Source: an uncultured Chromatiaceae bacterium (GTDB taxonomy: Bacteria; Pseudomonadota; Gammaproteobacteria; Enterobacterales; Alteromonadaceae). Taken from it: a stretch of DNA of 64,000 nt. The position numbers were made by a program, and so were the translations under genes. The first letter of the stretch is position 1. Every line of letters starts with the position of its first letter. Under the pieces are notes generated by a model, which saw nothing but the letters and a program-made list of their open reading frames with translations, had not been told where the DNA came from and made no database searches. Positions 1 through 8,293 of the stretch are shown here, piece by piece. The DNA is taken from the NCBI GenBank assembly GCA_937978655.1, contig CALJUX010000024.1, positions 62,001 through 126,000 of the forward strand. Direction: 5' to 3'.

Positions 1-1380
1 GCCAGTGCCCAGCCGTATCGTTTTGGTCTGGAAAAAAAATTGTCGCAACAACTGCTCAGCACTGTGCTGAACCGCCTGACCGATGTGGATTTTGACGGTT
101 ATGGCGCGCTTGGCAGTCTGGCTGATCCTTATCCGCTGAATGCTCAGCTGTATCCGGGGGCGATGGATATTCCGGCCAACGGGATTGATGAAGACGGGCT
201 TGGTGGTGACTTGCCGCCATATCCGGCGTCAACACCGGATGTATTAAAGCAACTGCCGCTGCGTGCCGGTGAGCATATTTTCCTTGTGGTGCTGGAAAGT
301 GTGCGGGGCGATATGTTGTTTGCCACGCAAGACGGGCGTCCGGTGATGCCACACCTGGCAGCCATCGCCCGCGAGGGCAGTTACAGCACACAGGCCTACA
401 GCCATACCGGATTTACCACCAGTTCGCTTAAAGCCTTATTTAACCGCAGCCTCAGTTATCATCCGCCGCAGCAAAATCTGCTGGACGCGCTGCAGCAGCG
501 TGGCTATCGCATCAATATTTTGTCGGCGCAGGCAGAGCGGTTTGGCGATGTCTTAACCGCCGCCCGGCTGAAACGACCCGGCGAATATTATTTTGATGCC
601 GATTCAGCGCTACAGGACCGGCTGGATCCGGCGTTAAATGCCGGCGCGCTGCGCCTGAGTGAACAGCGCTTGCTGACACAGCTACAACAGCGATTTCAGC
701 AAGTAAACTGGCAGCAACCACAGTTTTTTTATCTGAACATTCAGGCGGCGCATTATCCGTATCACCACCAGCAGATGATGCCGTTGCTGAGCGCTCAGGC
801 CATCAGCCGGCAACAGATGCAGCCGGCGAATAAAACCTTGTTGCAGCGCAGTTATGCCAATGCGGTGGCCAACGCGGACTGGCTGATAGGCCAGCTGCAG
901 CAGCTGTTACGCCAGCAAGGCATCGCCGGGCACAGCAGCCAGTGGTTTACCTCAGATCATGGTGAATCTTTGTTTGACGATGGCTTTCTCGGCCACGGTC
1001 ATCAGCTGAATGACATCCAGACCCGCGTCGTGCTGGTCAGCAATAAAAAGGTGGCTTTTCCGCCGCAGCTCGGCCATGCCGATGTGGCTCCTTTGCTGCT
1101 GGCCACGGCACTGCACGAAAGCGCCGTGCCGGCGCCGGAAGGGGTTTTGCAGGTGGTCGGCCTGGTGCGCTCGCCACAACAAATTGGCTGGGTGGATGCA
1201 CAAGGGCGCCTGTTGTATGATTTTCGCCAGCAGCATTTTCGCCGCAGCGACAGCGCGCCCTGGCGCGATCTCAGTCAGCTGTCAGAGCCGGATCAGCGCC
1301 GGGCACAGCAACTGATCAATCAGTGGGGCTGGTTGCGCTATCAGCAGTCGGATCACTACCAACAACAGTCAGCGCATTAA
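1..1380 (+). CDS. Sulfatase / LTA-synthase-like hydrolase, 5'-truncated
   Basis: The frame is open from base 1, so the N-terminal part lies outside the window and no start is assigned; the visible part is about 459 residues. It carries a Ca-binding-like acidic stretch (DFDGYG, then DIPANGIDEDG) followed by an alkaline-phosphatase-fold sulfatase core: LVVLESVRGD (metal-binding Glu), SHTGFTTSS (candidate Thr nucleophile) and TSDHGES (metal-binding Asp-His) with a later GHGH. Sulfatase proteins with this pre-domain usually have N-terminal membrane helices and act on the periplasmic face, transferring or hydrolysing phospho- or sulfo-groups. The substrate cannot be deduced. It converges with the DUF2799 gene after an 11-bp gap. 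Confidence 0.8.
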   Translation, partial: ASAQPYRFGLEKKLSQQLLSTVLNRLTDVDFDGYGALGSLADPYPLNAQLYPGAMDIPANGIDEDGLGGDLPPYPASTPDVLKQLPLRAGEHIFLVVLESVRGDMLFATQDGRPVMPHLAAIAREGSYSTQAYSHTGFTTSSLKALFNRSLSYHPPQQNLLDALQQRGYRINILSAQAERFGDVLTAARLKRPGEYYFDADSALQDRLDPALNAGALRLSEQRLLTQLQQRFQQVNWQQPQFFYLNIQAAHYPYHHQQMMPLLSAQAISRQQMQPANKTLLQRSYANAVANADWLIGQLQQLLRQQGIAGHSSQWFTSDHGESLFDDGFLGHGHQLNDIQTRVVLVSNKKVAFPPQLGHADVAPLLLATALHESAVPAPEGVLQVVGLVRSPQQIGWVDAQGRLLYDFRQQHFRRSDSAPWRDLSQLSEPDQRRAQQLINQWGWLRYQQSDHYQQQSAH

Positions 1381-1391
1381 ATGCTGCTGCA

Positions 1392-1991
1392 TCAGCGATT
1401 AAGCGGGGCGAATTGTGCTTCAGCCTGCGCCAGCCGGATCTGTAACCGGCCAATTTCCTGGTTATAACCTTCCATCTGGTAACGCAGCCGGTCGGCCTGA
1501 TTCAGCAGCGCGGCGCGGGCTGAAGCGTTTTGCTCCACGGCAATGCGCTGATTAATGGCATAGATATCTTCACGTAACGTCAGATTGCGGTTTTGCAGGT
1601 CGTTGATAGCCATGGCCAGTTCGTCCACCACCACTTTGGCTTTATACCAGCGCTGGCCTTGCTGAAAGCCGCGGCGAAAATCCGTTTCCAGTTTGCCGGT
1701 GCAGGCGGTGTTGTAGTCTTTACCGGCACGACCCCAGGCTTCGCCGTGATTAAAATCACAAAAAAATACCAGCCCTTGCTGATGACCTTGCTGGTAAGTG
1801 CGAAAATCCGGGTTAACGCCGTGCTCGGCACAGTCTTTTTTATACTGACTGAATTTGTTCGGCAGTTCACCGGCCTGACCGTCATTAACGCCAAGGCTGT
1901 ACCAGTCGCCTTGCAGACACTCATCTTTACTGATGCTGGAACAGGCGACGAGCGAGCTGGCCAGCAGCGCGATAAAAAACTGACGTAACAT
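1392..1991 (-). CDS. DUF2799-type lipoprotein
   Basis: About 199 residues. The N-terminus (MLRQFFIALLASSLVACSS) is a lipoprotein signal with lipobox LVAC. The body shows the repeated GxxDGxxG-like segments (LGVNDGQAG, TYQQGHQQG, FRRGFQQGQ) and conserved Cys of DUF2799, followed by a predicted coiled coil rich in Leu, Gln and Glu. I choose the ATG at 1991 over the in-frame ATG at 1997: AGAAGG abuts the upstream ATG with no spacing but sits 6 nt before the downstream one. DUF2799 has no established function; an envelope location is inferred from the lipobox. Confidence 0.82.
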   Translation of the reverse strand: MLRQFFIALLASSLVACSSISKDECLQGDWYSLGVNDGQAGELPNKFSQYKKDCAEHGVNPDFRTYQQGHQQGLVFFCDFNHGEAWGRAGKDYNTACTGKLETDFRRGFQQGQRWYKAKVVVDELAMAINDLQNRNLTLREDIYAINQRIAVEQNASARAALLNQADRLRYQMEGYNQEIGRLQIRLAQAEAQFAPLNR

Positions 1992-2176
1992 AACCATCCT
2001 TCTGCGGGAACGTGGCAGCCAAGCTGAATGACCGGCATGCTAGCGGGCAGGGGGGCGCTTGTAAAGTGGCTGGTACCGCGTGCCGGCGTCAGGTTGGCAC
2101 ACTGTGGTTTTGGCTTGGGTAAATTGACGCCGTCCTTTATAGTGAAAAGGCAGCTGACATTACAGGAAGACACAAG

Positions 2177-3085
2177 ATGCGTGGCGCTTACGGCTTATTA
2201 TGGTTGTTGTGTTGCCCCTGGCTCGCGGATGCTGCGGATGCTGCGGTGGTGAAGATCCGGGTGTTAGGGCTGCAGTCAGTCGCAGAAGCCAGCGTCAGTT
2301 ATTATCGCGATTTGTTAGTCCAGGTGTTACAACGCACCGAAGCCGAATATGGCCCGGCCGAGCTGGAACAGCTTGAGCCGCCGGTGCTCGGTGATTATCG
2401 TTATCTGCTGATGAAGCAGGATTTTATTGATGTGCATCATTTTGGCACTTCCCCTGAACTGGAGCGCGACTTATTGCCCATTCGGGTGCCGCTGCTGGCC
2501 GGCGGTCTGGGCTGGCGCGGTTTTGTCATCCGTAAGGCAGACCGGCTGGCGTTTGCCCAGCTGCGCAGTTTCACTGAACTCAAACGTCTGACCGCCTGCC
2601 AGGGCGCACTCTGGCCGGACAGCGCCATCATGCAGGCGGCGGGTCTGCAGGTGTTGACCGCTGAACGCCACGACCAGATGCTGGAATTGTTGCGCCGCGA
2701 ACGCTGTGATTATTTTCCGCGCAGTATTTTTGAAGGACCGGCCGAGCAAAAAGCATTTCAGTCGCAGTATCCAGACTTAGAATTCAGCCACAGTGTGCTG
2801 TTGCATTATCCTTATGCCATGTATTTTTTCGTCAATAAAAACAATGTGAAGCTGGCGGAACGGCTGCAAAAAGGCCTGGACCAGATGGCACAGCGCGGCG
2901 ACCTGCAAAGTTTCTTGCGCCAGCACAGTATCAGCCGGTTTGTCTACCCGCTCAGCCGTTTTCGCAAATCTGTGGTGTTTCATCTGACCAATCCGCTTCT
3001 GCCGGCCGAAACGCCGCTGCAACAGACTGAATACTGGCTGCAGATGCCGCAACCGGAAGGTCAGCCGGCAAGCGCAGGGCACTGA
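2177..3085 (+). CDS. Periplasmic solute-binding-fold protein (SBP family 3-like)
   Basis: 302 residues with a signal peptide (MRGAYGLLWLLCCPWLADA). The rest resembles periplasmic type-II binding proteins often found as orphan genes in Alteromonadales: a beta-strand start (VKIRVLGLQS), a central GGLGWRGFVIRK strand region, a second-lobe DYFPRSIFEG segment and a C-terminal hinge motif YPYAMYFFVNKNN. No transporter genes are adjacent, so a role in ABC uptake is not supported; such orphans may be sensory or vestigial. AGGAAG lies 7 nt before the ATG. It is followed by the methyltransferase gene on the same strand. Confidence 0.68.
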   Translation: MRGAYGLLWLLCCPWLADAADAAVVKIRVLGLQSVAEASVSYYRDLLVQVLQRTEAEYGPAELEQLEPPVLGDYRYLLMKQDFIDVHHFGTSPELERDLLPIRVPLLAGGLGWRGFVIRKADRLAFAQLRSFTELKRLTACQGALWPDSAIMQAAGLQVLTAERHDQMLELLRRERCDYFPRSIFEGPAEQKAFQSQYPDLEFSHSVLLHYPYAMYFFVNKNNVKLAERLQKGLDQMAQRGDLQSFLRQHSISRFVYPLSRFRKSVVFHLTNPLLPAETPLQQTEYWLQMPQPEGQPASAGH

Positions 3086-3121
3086 AGCCAGCGGCGGATC
3101 TGCTATACTGCGCGCCTTCCT

Positions 3122-3155
3122 GCGCCAGTGCTGTTGTATGCACCGGCGCGTTTTC
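3122..3155 (+). promoter_or_regulatory. Hairpin with T-run in the leader of the methyltransferase gene
   Basis: GCGCCAGTGC (3122-3131) pairs with GCACCGGCGC (3140-3149) around an 8-nt loop, with one internal mismatch, and is followed by GTTTTCT. A TATACT hexamer at 3104-3109 lies just upstream and could be a -10 element with a weak -35. The hairpin may terminate the upstream gene or attenuate the downstream one; the sequence does not decide. Confidence 0.5.
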
Positions 3156-3171
3156 TGTGCAGGACTTTTGT

Positions 3172-4374
3172 ATGACCCAAGCCAAAGATACGTCGCAATT
3201 AATTGAATTTATTCAGAAGTTTTCTGATGCTTTTACACAAAATCAATTGTTGCGGCTGGTGCTGTCGCGTTATGAGGGCCCGCAAAGTGATTTATTGCGG
3301 TTGCAGATCCGACCGATTTTGCTGAAAACCGGTACTCAGCTCAGTGTGTTATTTGAAAACAAAACCTTTGATCAGACAAAGAATTTTAGCCTCGACGAGA
3401 TCCTGCCGCTGTTGGTGTTATGGCTTGGGCCGCAATTTAAAGCGGCGCTACTGGAATGCAATGGCAGTGAAACCCAGCTGACGCTGTCAAAAAAAGGCAA
3501 AGTGCTGTTGCACAGCCGCAAAACAGTGACTCAGGGCGAGCCTTTGCCGCAGCAACATAACCGTGAAAAGCAACGCTGGATTGACCCGCAGGCGGCATTT
3601 TTACGTGAACTCGGCATTGCCGGCAGTGACGGCCAGATAGCGCCGACCATGCAGAAAAAATGGAAGCAGATTAATAAGTTCATTGAAGTCTTTGCCAGGG
3701 CGCTGAAAGACAGCGGCTTGTTGCCGCGTCCGGTGTTGCAGGTGGCTGATTTTGGTTCTGGCAAGGCGTATCTGACCTTTGCTATTGCTCATTACCTGCA
3801 ACAAAGTCAGATCCCCGCGGAGGTGATTGGTGTCGAGTTACGGCAAAGTCTGGTCGATTTGTGCAACACCACCGCGGCCCGGCTTAATCAGCCCGGCATC
3901 CGTTTTGAGCAGGGCGATGTCGAGCATTATCAAAGCACTGGCCTTGATGTGATGATTGCGCTGCATGCCTGCGACACTGCGACCGACCACGCCATTCATA
4001 TGGGCATCCGCGCCGGCGCCGGCATCATTATGTGTTCGCCCTGCTGTCATAAACAGATCCGGCCGCAAATGCACAGCCCGGTAGTTTTGTCTCCGTTATT
4101 GCAACACGGCATCCATCTGGGGCAGGAAGCGGAAATGCTGACCGACGGCATCCGCGCGTTGCTGCTGGAGGCCCATGGCTATGACACCCAGGTATTTGAA
4201 TTTATTGCGCTGGAGCACACCAGCAAAAATAAAATGATCCTGGCGGTGAAACGACGTGCGCCGTTAGCCGCAGCACAACAGGCGCAGGTACTGGCACAAA
4301 TCAGTGCGCTGAAACAGTTTTATGGTATCCAGGAGCATTGTCTGGAAGCCTTGCTGGCCGGATCTGCGGCTTAG
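3172..4374 (+). CDS. SAM-dependent methyltransferase (Methyltransf_32-like)
   Basis: 400 residues. The C-terminal half is a class I Rossmann methyltransferase: motif I VADFGSGKAYLTFA, the acidic end of strand 2 (GVELRQ), motif II-like FEQGDVEH, and a DVMIALHACD strand followed by the Cys-rich IIMCSPCCHK typical of the METTL25/RRNAD1-like group. The N-terminal approximately 150 residues form a separate domain, possibly substrate-recognising. The ATG at 3172 is chosen because AGGA sits 7 nt upstream; an in-frame GTG at 3157 has no ribosome site. The substrate is unknown; an RNA target is a family-level guess only. Confidence 0.75.
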   Translation: MTQAKDTSQLIEFIQKFSDAFTQNQLLRLVLSRYEGPQSDLLRLQIRPILLKTGTQLSVLFENKTFDQTKNFSLDEILPLLVLWLGPQFKAALLECNGSETQLTLSKKGKVLLHSRKTVTQGEPLPQQHNREKQRWIDPQAAFLRELGIAGSDGQIAPTMQKKWKQINKFIEVFARALKDSGLLPRPVLQVADFGSGKAYLTFAIAHYLQQSQIPAEVIGVELRQSLVDLCNTTAARLNQPGIRFEQGDVEHYQSTGLDVMIALHACDTATDHAIHMGIRAGAGIIMCSPCCHKQIRPQMHSPVVLSPLLQHGIHLGQEAEMLTDGIRALLLEAHGYDTQVFEFIALEHTSKNKMILAVKRRAPLAAAQQAQVLAQISALKQFYGIQEHCLEALLAGSAA

Positions 4375-4429
4375 GCCAGCGAAACCAGCGATGTGGTGAG
4401 TGTATGGTGTTTAAAACAAGGAATTGGCC

Positions 4430-4834
4430 GTGAGCGAGTTGTTTAGTCTGGATTTTAAAGTGCGCGATTATGAGTGTGATATGCAGGGGATCGTGAACAA
4501 TGCCGTGTATTTTCATTATCTGGAGCACGCCCGGCACGAGTATTTGTTGTCGCGGGGCTTAGATTTTGCCGCGCTCTCGCGTGACAAGATTAATCTGGTG
4601 GTGGTCCGCTCGGAAATGGACTACAAAGCCTCGCTGCAAAGCGGCGACCATTTTATTGTCACGGTGCAATATCAGAGCGTCTCCAGGCTGCGTTTTGGCT
4701 TTCACCAGCAGGTCCGCCGCAGCAGTGACAATAAACTGATGCTGGACGCTTTTATTACCGGCACTGCGCTGAATGAACAGGGCCGGCCTTTTCTGCCGCC
4801 TATGTTAAGCCTGCTGCAACCAACACAGGCTTAA
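4430..4834 (+). CDS. Acyl-CoA thioesterase, 4HBT hot-dog fold
   Basis: 134 residues, the usual length of a single-domain hot-dog thioesterase. The signature YECDMQGIVNNAVYFHYLEHAR contains the catalytic Asp of the 4-hydroxybenzoyl-CoA thioesterase/YbgC group and the strand-helix transition, followed by VVVRSEMDYKAS. It would hydrolyse a cytosolic acyl-CoA; chain specificity cannot be read from sequence. The GTG start at 4430 lies 6 nt after AAGGAA; an in-frame TTG at 4424 abuts the ribosome site and is rejected. It may be cotranscribed with the methyltransferase gene 55 bp upstream. Confidence 0.85.
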   Translation: MSELFSLDFKVRDYECDMQGIVNNAVYFHYLEHARHEYLLSRGLDFAALSRDKINLVVVRSEMDYKASLQSGDHFIVTVQYQSVSRLRFGFHQQVRRSSDNKLMLDAFITGTALNEQGRPFLPPMLSLLQPTQA

Positions 4835-4857
4835 CATCGGCTGCAGTCCGGCGCAGA

Positions 4858-4882
4858 CAGCAACAGGTCAGAGCTGTTGCTG
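4858..4882 (+). terminator. 9-bp perfect hairpin after the thioesterase gene
   Basis: CAGCAACAG pairs with CTGTTGCTG around loop GTCAGAG, 24 bp after the stop codon. No T-tract follows, so this is a weak or Rho-assisted terminator at best. Confidence 0.35.
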
Positions 4883-4971
4883 ATCTGGCGTCGTTGCCGG
4901 GTTGCATAAAAAAAGTTCCACGACTTTGTTGATTATTTTACGCACAGATCTTGACGGCGAATTGCAGATAA

Positions 4972-4987
4972 TCTAAAACGATTAAGT
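4972..4987. promoter_or_regulatory. LacI-type operator, distal copy upstream of TonB receptor
   Basis: TCTAAAACGATTAAGT is an imperfect CG-centred 16-mer sharing AAACGATTAAGT with a second copy 93 bp downstream and 14 of 16 positions with the reverse complement of a site in front of amylosucrase (19780-19795). A 16-bp palindrome with central CG is the standard form of LacI-family operators. The cognate regulator is not obviously in the window. Confidence 0.6.
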
Positions 4988-5064
4988 TAAGAGGGATGAG
5001 TAATTCTCATCCATCAGAACAACAGCTGGCGATGTCCATGTATGTTGTTTTTTTAGCAATAAAA

Positions 5065-5080
5065 ACTTAAACGATTAAGT
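5065..5080. promoter_or_regulatory. LacI-type operator, proximal copy upstream of TonB receptor
   Basis: ACTTAAACGATTAAGT is a near-perfect palindrome with central CG; only the pair flanking the CG breaks symmetry. It lies about 170 bp before the receptor ATG. Two sites 93 bp apart suit looping repression or cooperative binding by a tetrameric or paired regulator. Confidence 0.68.
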
Positions 5081-5251
5081 AAGGGTTTGGCGGTGCTGCC
5101 GGCCAATGCGACGACAAACTTACCGGCCACCGGACTGGTGTTCAGTGAAAAATGTCCTAGCATTTTCAGGGACAGCCGTTGCCACAGGATCAGCAGTTCA
5201 GGCAAGACACAACACACTAATAAGCAACATCAGTCGACAAGGGATAACCAA

Positions 5252-8173
5252 ATGAGAACACAACTTTTTAAACCCGCGTTATTGTCACTCGCCGTATCGT
5301 CCGCGATCTGGTCGGTGTCGGCGACAGCCGCCGCAGAGCAGACTGCAGAGACCGCAGCGAAATCAGGCGAAGCCGTTGAAGTGATTGCCGTCCGTGGTAT
5401 TCGCGGCTCGTTAATCCGTTCTCAGGCGGAAAAAATGGATAACTCATCCATTGTCGAAGCCATCTCCGCCGAAGATATCGGTAAACTGCCGGATTCGTCG
5501 ATTGCTGAATCTTTATCACGTTTACCAGGTCTTGCCGGTGAGCGCGTCGGTGGCCGCACCTCGGGTATTTCAGTGCGTGGTTTTAAAGAAGATTTCACCG
5601 GCACCTCATTAAATGGCCGGGAGCTGATTGGTATTGGTGACAACCGTGGCGTGGAATACGACCTGTACCCATCTGAAATCATGACTGGCGCGACCATTTA
5701 TAAAACCACCGATGCGACGCTGATGGTGCAGGGCATTGGCGGTACTGTCGATTTACGCACAGTACGCCCGCTGCAGGCGAAAGAAACGCTGACTGTTAAC
5801 GGTAACTATGAGTCCAACAGCCGCGATTCTGACAACCCGGAATTTGATAACAAAGGCAAACGTTATGCGCTGTCTTTTGTCGAGAAATTTGCCGATGACA
5901 CTTTAGGCCTCGCCGTTGCGCTGGCTTCGACTGAATCACCAAACAACCAGCGTAAATACGGTGTCTGGGGTTACAGCGCCAATGCTGCTGGCCAGGTATT
6001 GCCAACAGGTCTGGATATTGCGTCCATCAGCACCAAACTCGAGCGCGATACTATTTCTACCGTGCTGCAATATCAGCCGAACGACAAACTGAACATTGTG
6101 TTTGACGTGCTGGATATCGATTATTCAGATTCAGGTGTTTTGCGTGGTTTTATTGAACCGTTTTCGTCAGCGAATGTCAGCGGCAGCGGCACCAGCACGA
6201 CAGGCACCCAAGTCGGTGCCAACCCGGTGCTGCGCACAGATCCACTGAAAAAAGACGGTGATTTACAGACCTTTGGCCTTAATGTCGAGTACCAGCTCAA
6301 TGATAACTGGCAGATGGAACTTGACGTTGCCAGCAGCGAATCGACCAAACGCGATTTACGCGGTGAATCTTATGCCGGCTTAGCGCGCTCAGGTGCACTG
6401 AACTCATCGCAGTTAGGCTCCCGTGAATTTACCATGAGCCCGGATGGTGTGTTTTTCACTAAACTGACCGGCCTTGGCGCGTTTTCCGATGCCAAAGCGC
6501 TGCAACTGACCGGCCCGCAAGTATGGGGTGGTGGTATGGCCAACCTCGCCAGCCAGTTTGTGACTAACGTGAAACAGGCCAACGGCGACCCGTACAGCTA
6601 TTTTAACGCGCAGGACGGCTTCCTGAACTACGCCGATTTCAGCGAAGAACTGAAAACCTACCGCTTAGAAGCGGTCGGCAATATCGAATTCAGCATCTTT
6701 AATAAACTGACCGTCGGCGCGAATTATTCCGACCGGTTTAAAGATAAAGACAACAAAGGCTTCTTCGCCACAGCAACGTCTTATCCGTTTTCAACCGCGA
6801 TTCCAAGCCAGTATCTGTACGGCGGCCTGGCGGATTTAACCTGGGCAGGCCTTGGCCAGGTGGTGGCTTATGACGGTTTCGCGCCTTATAACGATGGTAC
6901 TTACAAACTGAATGACGCCGGTTTGTTAGAGCCGGATCGTCTGGGTGATACCTATGATGTCAATGAAGAAGTCACCACGCTGTATTTCAAAACTGATTTT
7001 GAAACCCAGCTGGCTGATTTTCCGGTGACCGGTAATATCGGCATGCAATACGTCAAAACCGACCAGTCGTCCAGCGGCTTTATCGGCATCGTCGGCGCTA
7101 ATTTTGCTGTCTGTGATGACAATAACGACAAACAAGTGGACGCCGACTGTATCACCGAACAAGGCGACAGCTACAGCCACGTGCTGCCAAGCCTGAACCT
7201 GAGCATGGAAGTGTCGGACAATAACTTCGTGCGTTTTGCCGCCAACAAAACCATCAGTCGCGCCCGTATCGATCAGATGAAAGCGTCTGGCTTTGTCAAG
7301 TTCGACCAGAACATCGACCTGATTGCCATTCCAAACAGCACTGCTGCAGTGGAAACTTATGGTTCACCCTGGTCGAAATTTGCCGGTAATCCGCGGTTAA
7401 AACCGCTGGAAGCCAATAACTTCGACTTAGCCTTTGAAAGTTACTTCGAGGAAGAAGGTTACCTGTCGGTCACCGCTTTCTACAAAGATTTAGTCAACTG
7501 GACCCGTGACGGTAACAAGCTGATTAACTTCACCAATGATGAAACCAACAGTGGCGCCAACTATTTTATCCCTGGCTTCCATGACCGCATCATTGACCAG
7601 GCAGGTACTTATGGTCCGGCAGATATTTTCTACGCCGCCGGCGCCAAGGTCACACCGCCAAATTATGGTTACTTCTCCTACTTTGAAGATGGCCTGACCG
7701 GCCGTGTGCATGGTGTGGAAGTGACTGCCAACGTACCGTTCAGCAAATTCTCAGACGTGCTGGAAGGCTTTGGTGTGGCGACATCTGGCACTTTAATTGA
7801 CGCCAAACTGAACGACGGCAGCCGTATTCCTGGCCAGTCCGACAAAGTGTTCTCGTTGACGGCATATTATGAGCGCAATGGCTTTGAGGTGCGGGTAGCC
7901 GGTACGGACCGTTCTGACTTCCTGACTTATGAGCGCGGTGGTTCGAACAAAATCTCTACCGCAAGCCGAAACGGCGTGACGCTGGTCGACGCGCAAATCA
8001 GTTACGACTTCTCTGAAAGTAACTTCACGTCGTTACACGGCCTGCGGGTGTCCTTGCAAGGCACCAACCTGACCGATGTGGATGAAGAAACCGTCAATGA
8101 CGACGGCATTGTCACCACACGCCGGCAGTTTGGTCCGACTTACATGCTGAACGTGAACTACGCGTTTTATTAA
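5252..8173 (+). CDS. TonB-dependent outer-membrane receptor of carbohydrate type (TIGR01782-like)
   Basis: 973 residues. A signal peptide of about 30 residues precedes a plug domain containing the family-typical IRGSLIRSQAEKM, EDIGKLPDSSIAESLSRLPG and ISVRGF motifs and YPSEIMTGATIYKT, then a 22-strand barrel ending in the aromatic YMLNVNYAFY. This Xanthomonas/Caulobacter subfamily accompanies polysaccharide and oligosaccharide utilisation genes. The ATG at 5252 is chosen because AAGGGA lies 7 nt upstream; an in-frame GTG start at 5087 would add 55 residues lacking a signal peptide. The downstream halogenase and GH97 genes and LacI-type operators suggest import of alpha-glucans or alpha-glucosides by energised TonB. 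Confidence 0.93.
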   Translation: MRTQLFKPALLSLAVSSAIWSVSATAAAEQTAETAAKSGEAVEVIAVRGIRGSLIRSQAEKMDNSSIVEAISAEDIGKLPDSSIAESLSRLPGLAGERVGGRTSGISVRGFKEDFTGTSLNGRELIGIGDNRGVEYDLYPSEIMTGATIYKTTDATLMVQGIGGTVDLRTVRPLQAKETLTVNGNYESNSRDSDNPEFDNKGKRYALSFVEKFADDTLGLAVALASTESPNNQRKYGVWGYSANAAGQVLPTGLDIASISTKLERDTISTVLQYQPNDKLNIVFDVLDIDYSDSGVLRGFIEPFSSANVSGSGTSTTGTQVGANPVLRTDPLKKDGDLQTFGLNVEYQLNDNWQMELDVASSESTKRDLRGESYAGLARSGALNSSQLGSREFTMSPDGVFFTKLTGLGAFSDAKALQLTGPQVWGGGMANLASQFVTNVKQANGDPYSYFNAQDGFLNYADFSEELKTYRLEAVGNIEFSIFNKLTVGANYSDRFKDKDNKGFFATATSYPFSTAIPSQYLYGGLADLTWAGLGQVVAYDGFAPYNDGTYKLNDAGLLEPDRLGDTYDVNEEVTTLYFKTDFETQLADFPVTGNIGMQYVKTDQSSSGFIGIVGANFAVCDDNNDKQVDADCITEQGDSYSHVLPSLNLSMEVSDNNFVRFAANKTISRARIDQMKASGFVKFDQNIDLIAIPNSTAAVETYGSPWSKFAGNPRLKPLEANNFDLAFESYFEEEGYLSVTAFYKDLVNWTRDGNKLINFTNDETNSGANYFIPGFHDRIIDQAGTYGPADIFYAAGAKVTPPNYGYFSYFEDGLTGRVHGVEVTANVPFSKFSDVLEGFGVATSGTLIDAKLNDGSRIPGQSDKVFSLTAYYERNGFEVRVAGTDRSDFLTYERGGSNKISTASRNGVTLVDAQISYDFSESNFTSLHGLRVSLQGTNLTDVDEETVNDDGIVTTRRQFGPTYMLNVNYAFY

Positions 8174-8193
8174 GAAGTAAACCGACCCGGTGT

Positions 8194-8232
8194 AAAGGCC
8201 TCAATAAGCTGTTGGTATTGAGGCCTTTTTTT
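8194..8232 (+). terminator. Strong intrinsic terminator between receptor and halogenase genes
   Basis: AAAGGCCTCAATA (8194-8206) and TATTGAGGCCTTT (8216-8228) form a perfect 13-bp stem with a 9-nt loop, ending in seven T residues. The first halogenase starts 62 bp later on the same strand without another clear promoter, so readthrough may set a high receptor to enzyme ratio. Confidence 0.9.
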
Positions 8233-8293
8233 CTGTCTTGGTGTAGGCTTTTAGGAAAAGTCCAGACCAAGACAAATTCGCAAGGGAGTTGTT

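Noticed and set aside
2124..2143. TTGACG and TATAGT as a sigma-70 promoter for the binding-protein gene
   Set aside because: The spacer is only 8 bp, far from the 16-18 bp required.
1580..2173. Long minus-strand frame overlapping the DUF2799 gene
   Set aside because: Lacks a coherent domain and starts in the divergent promoter region; the DUF2799 frame has the signal peptide and ribosome site.
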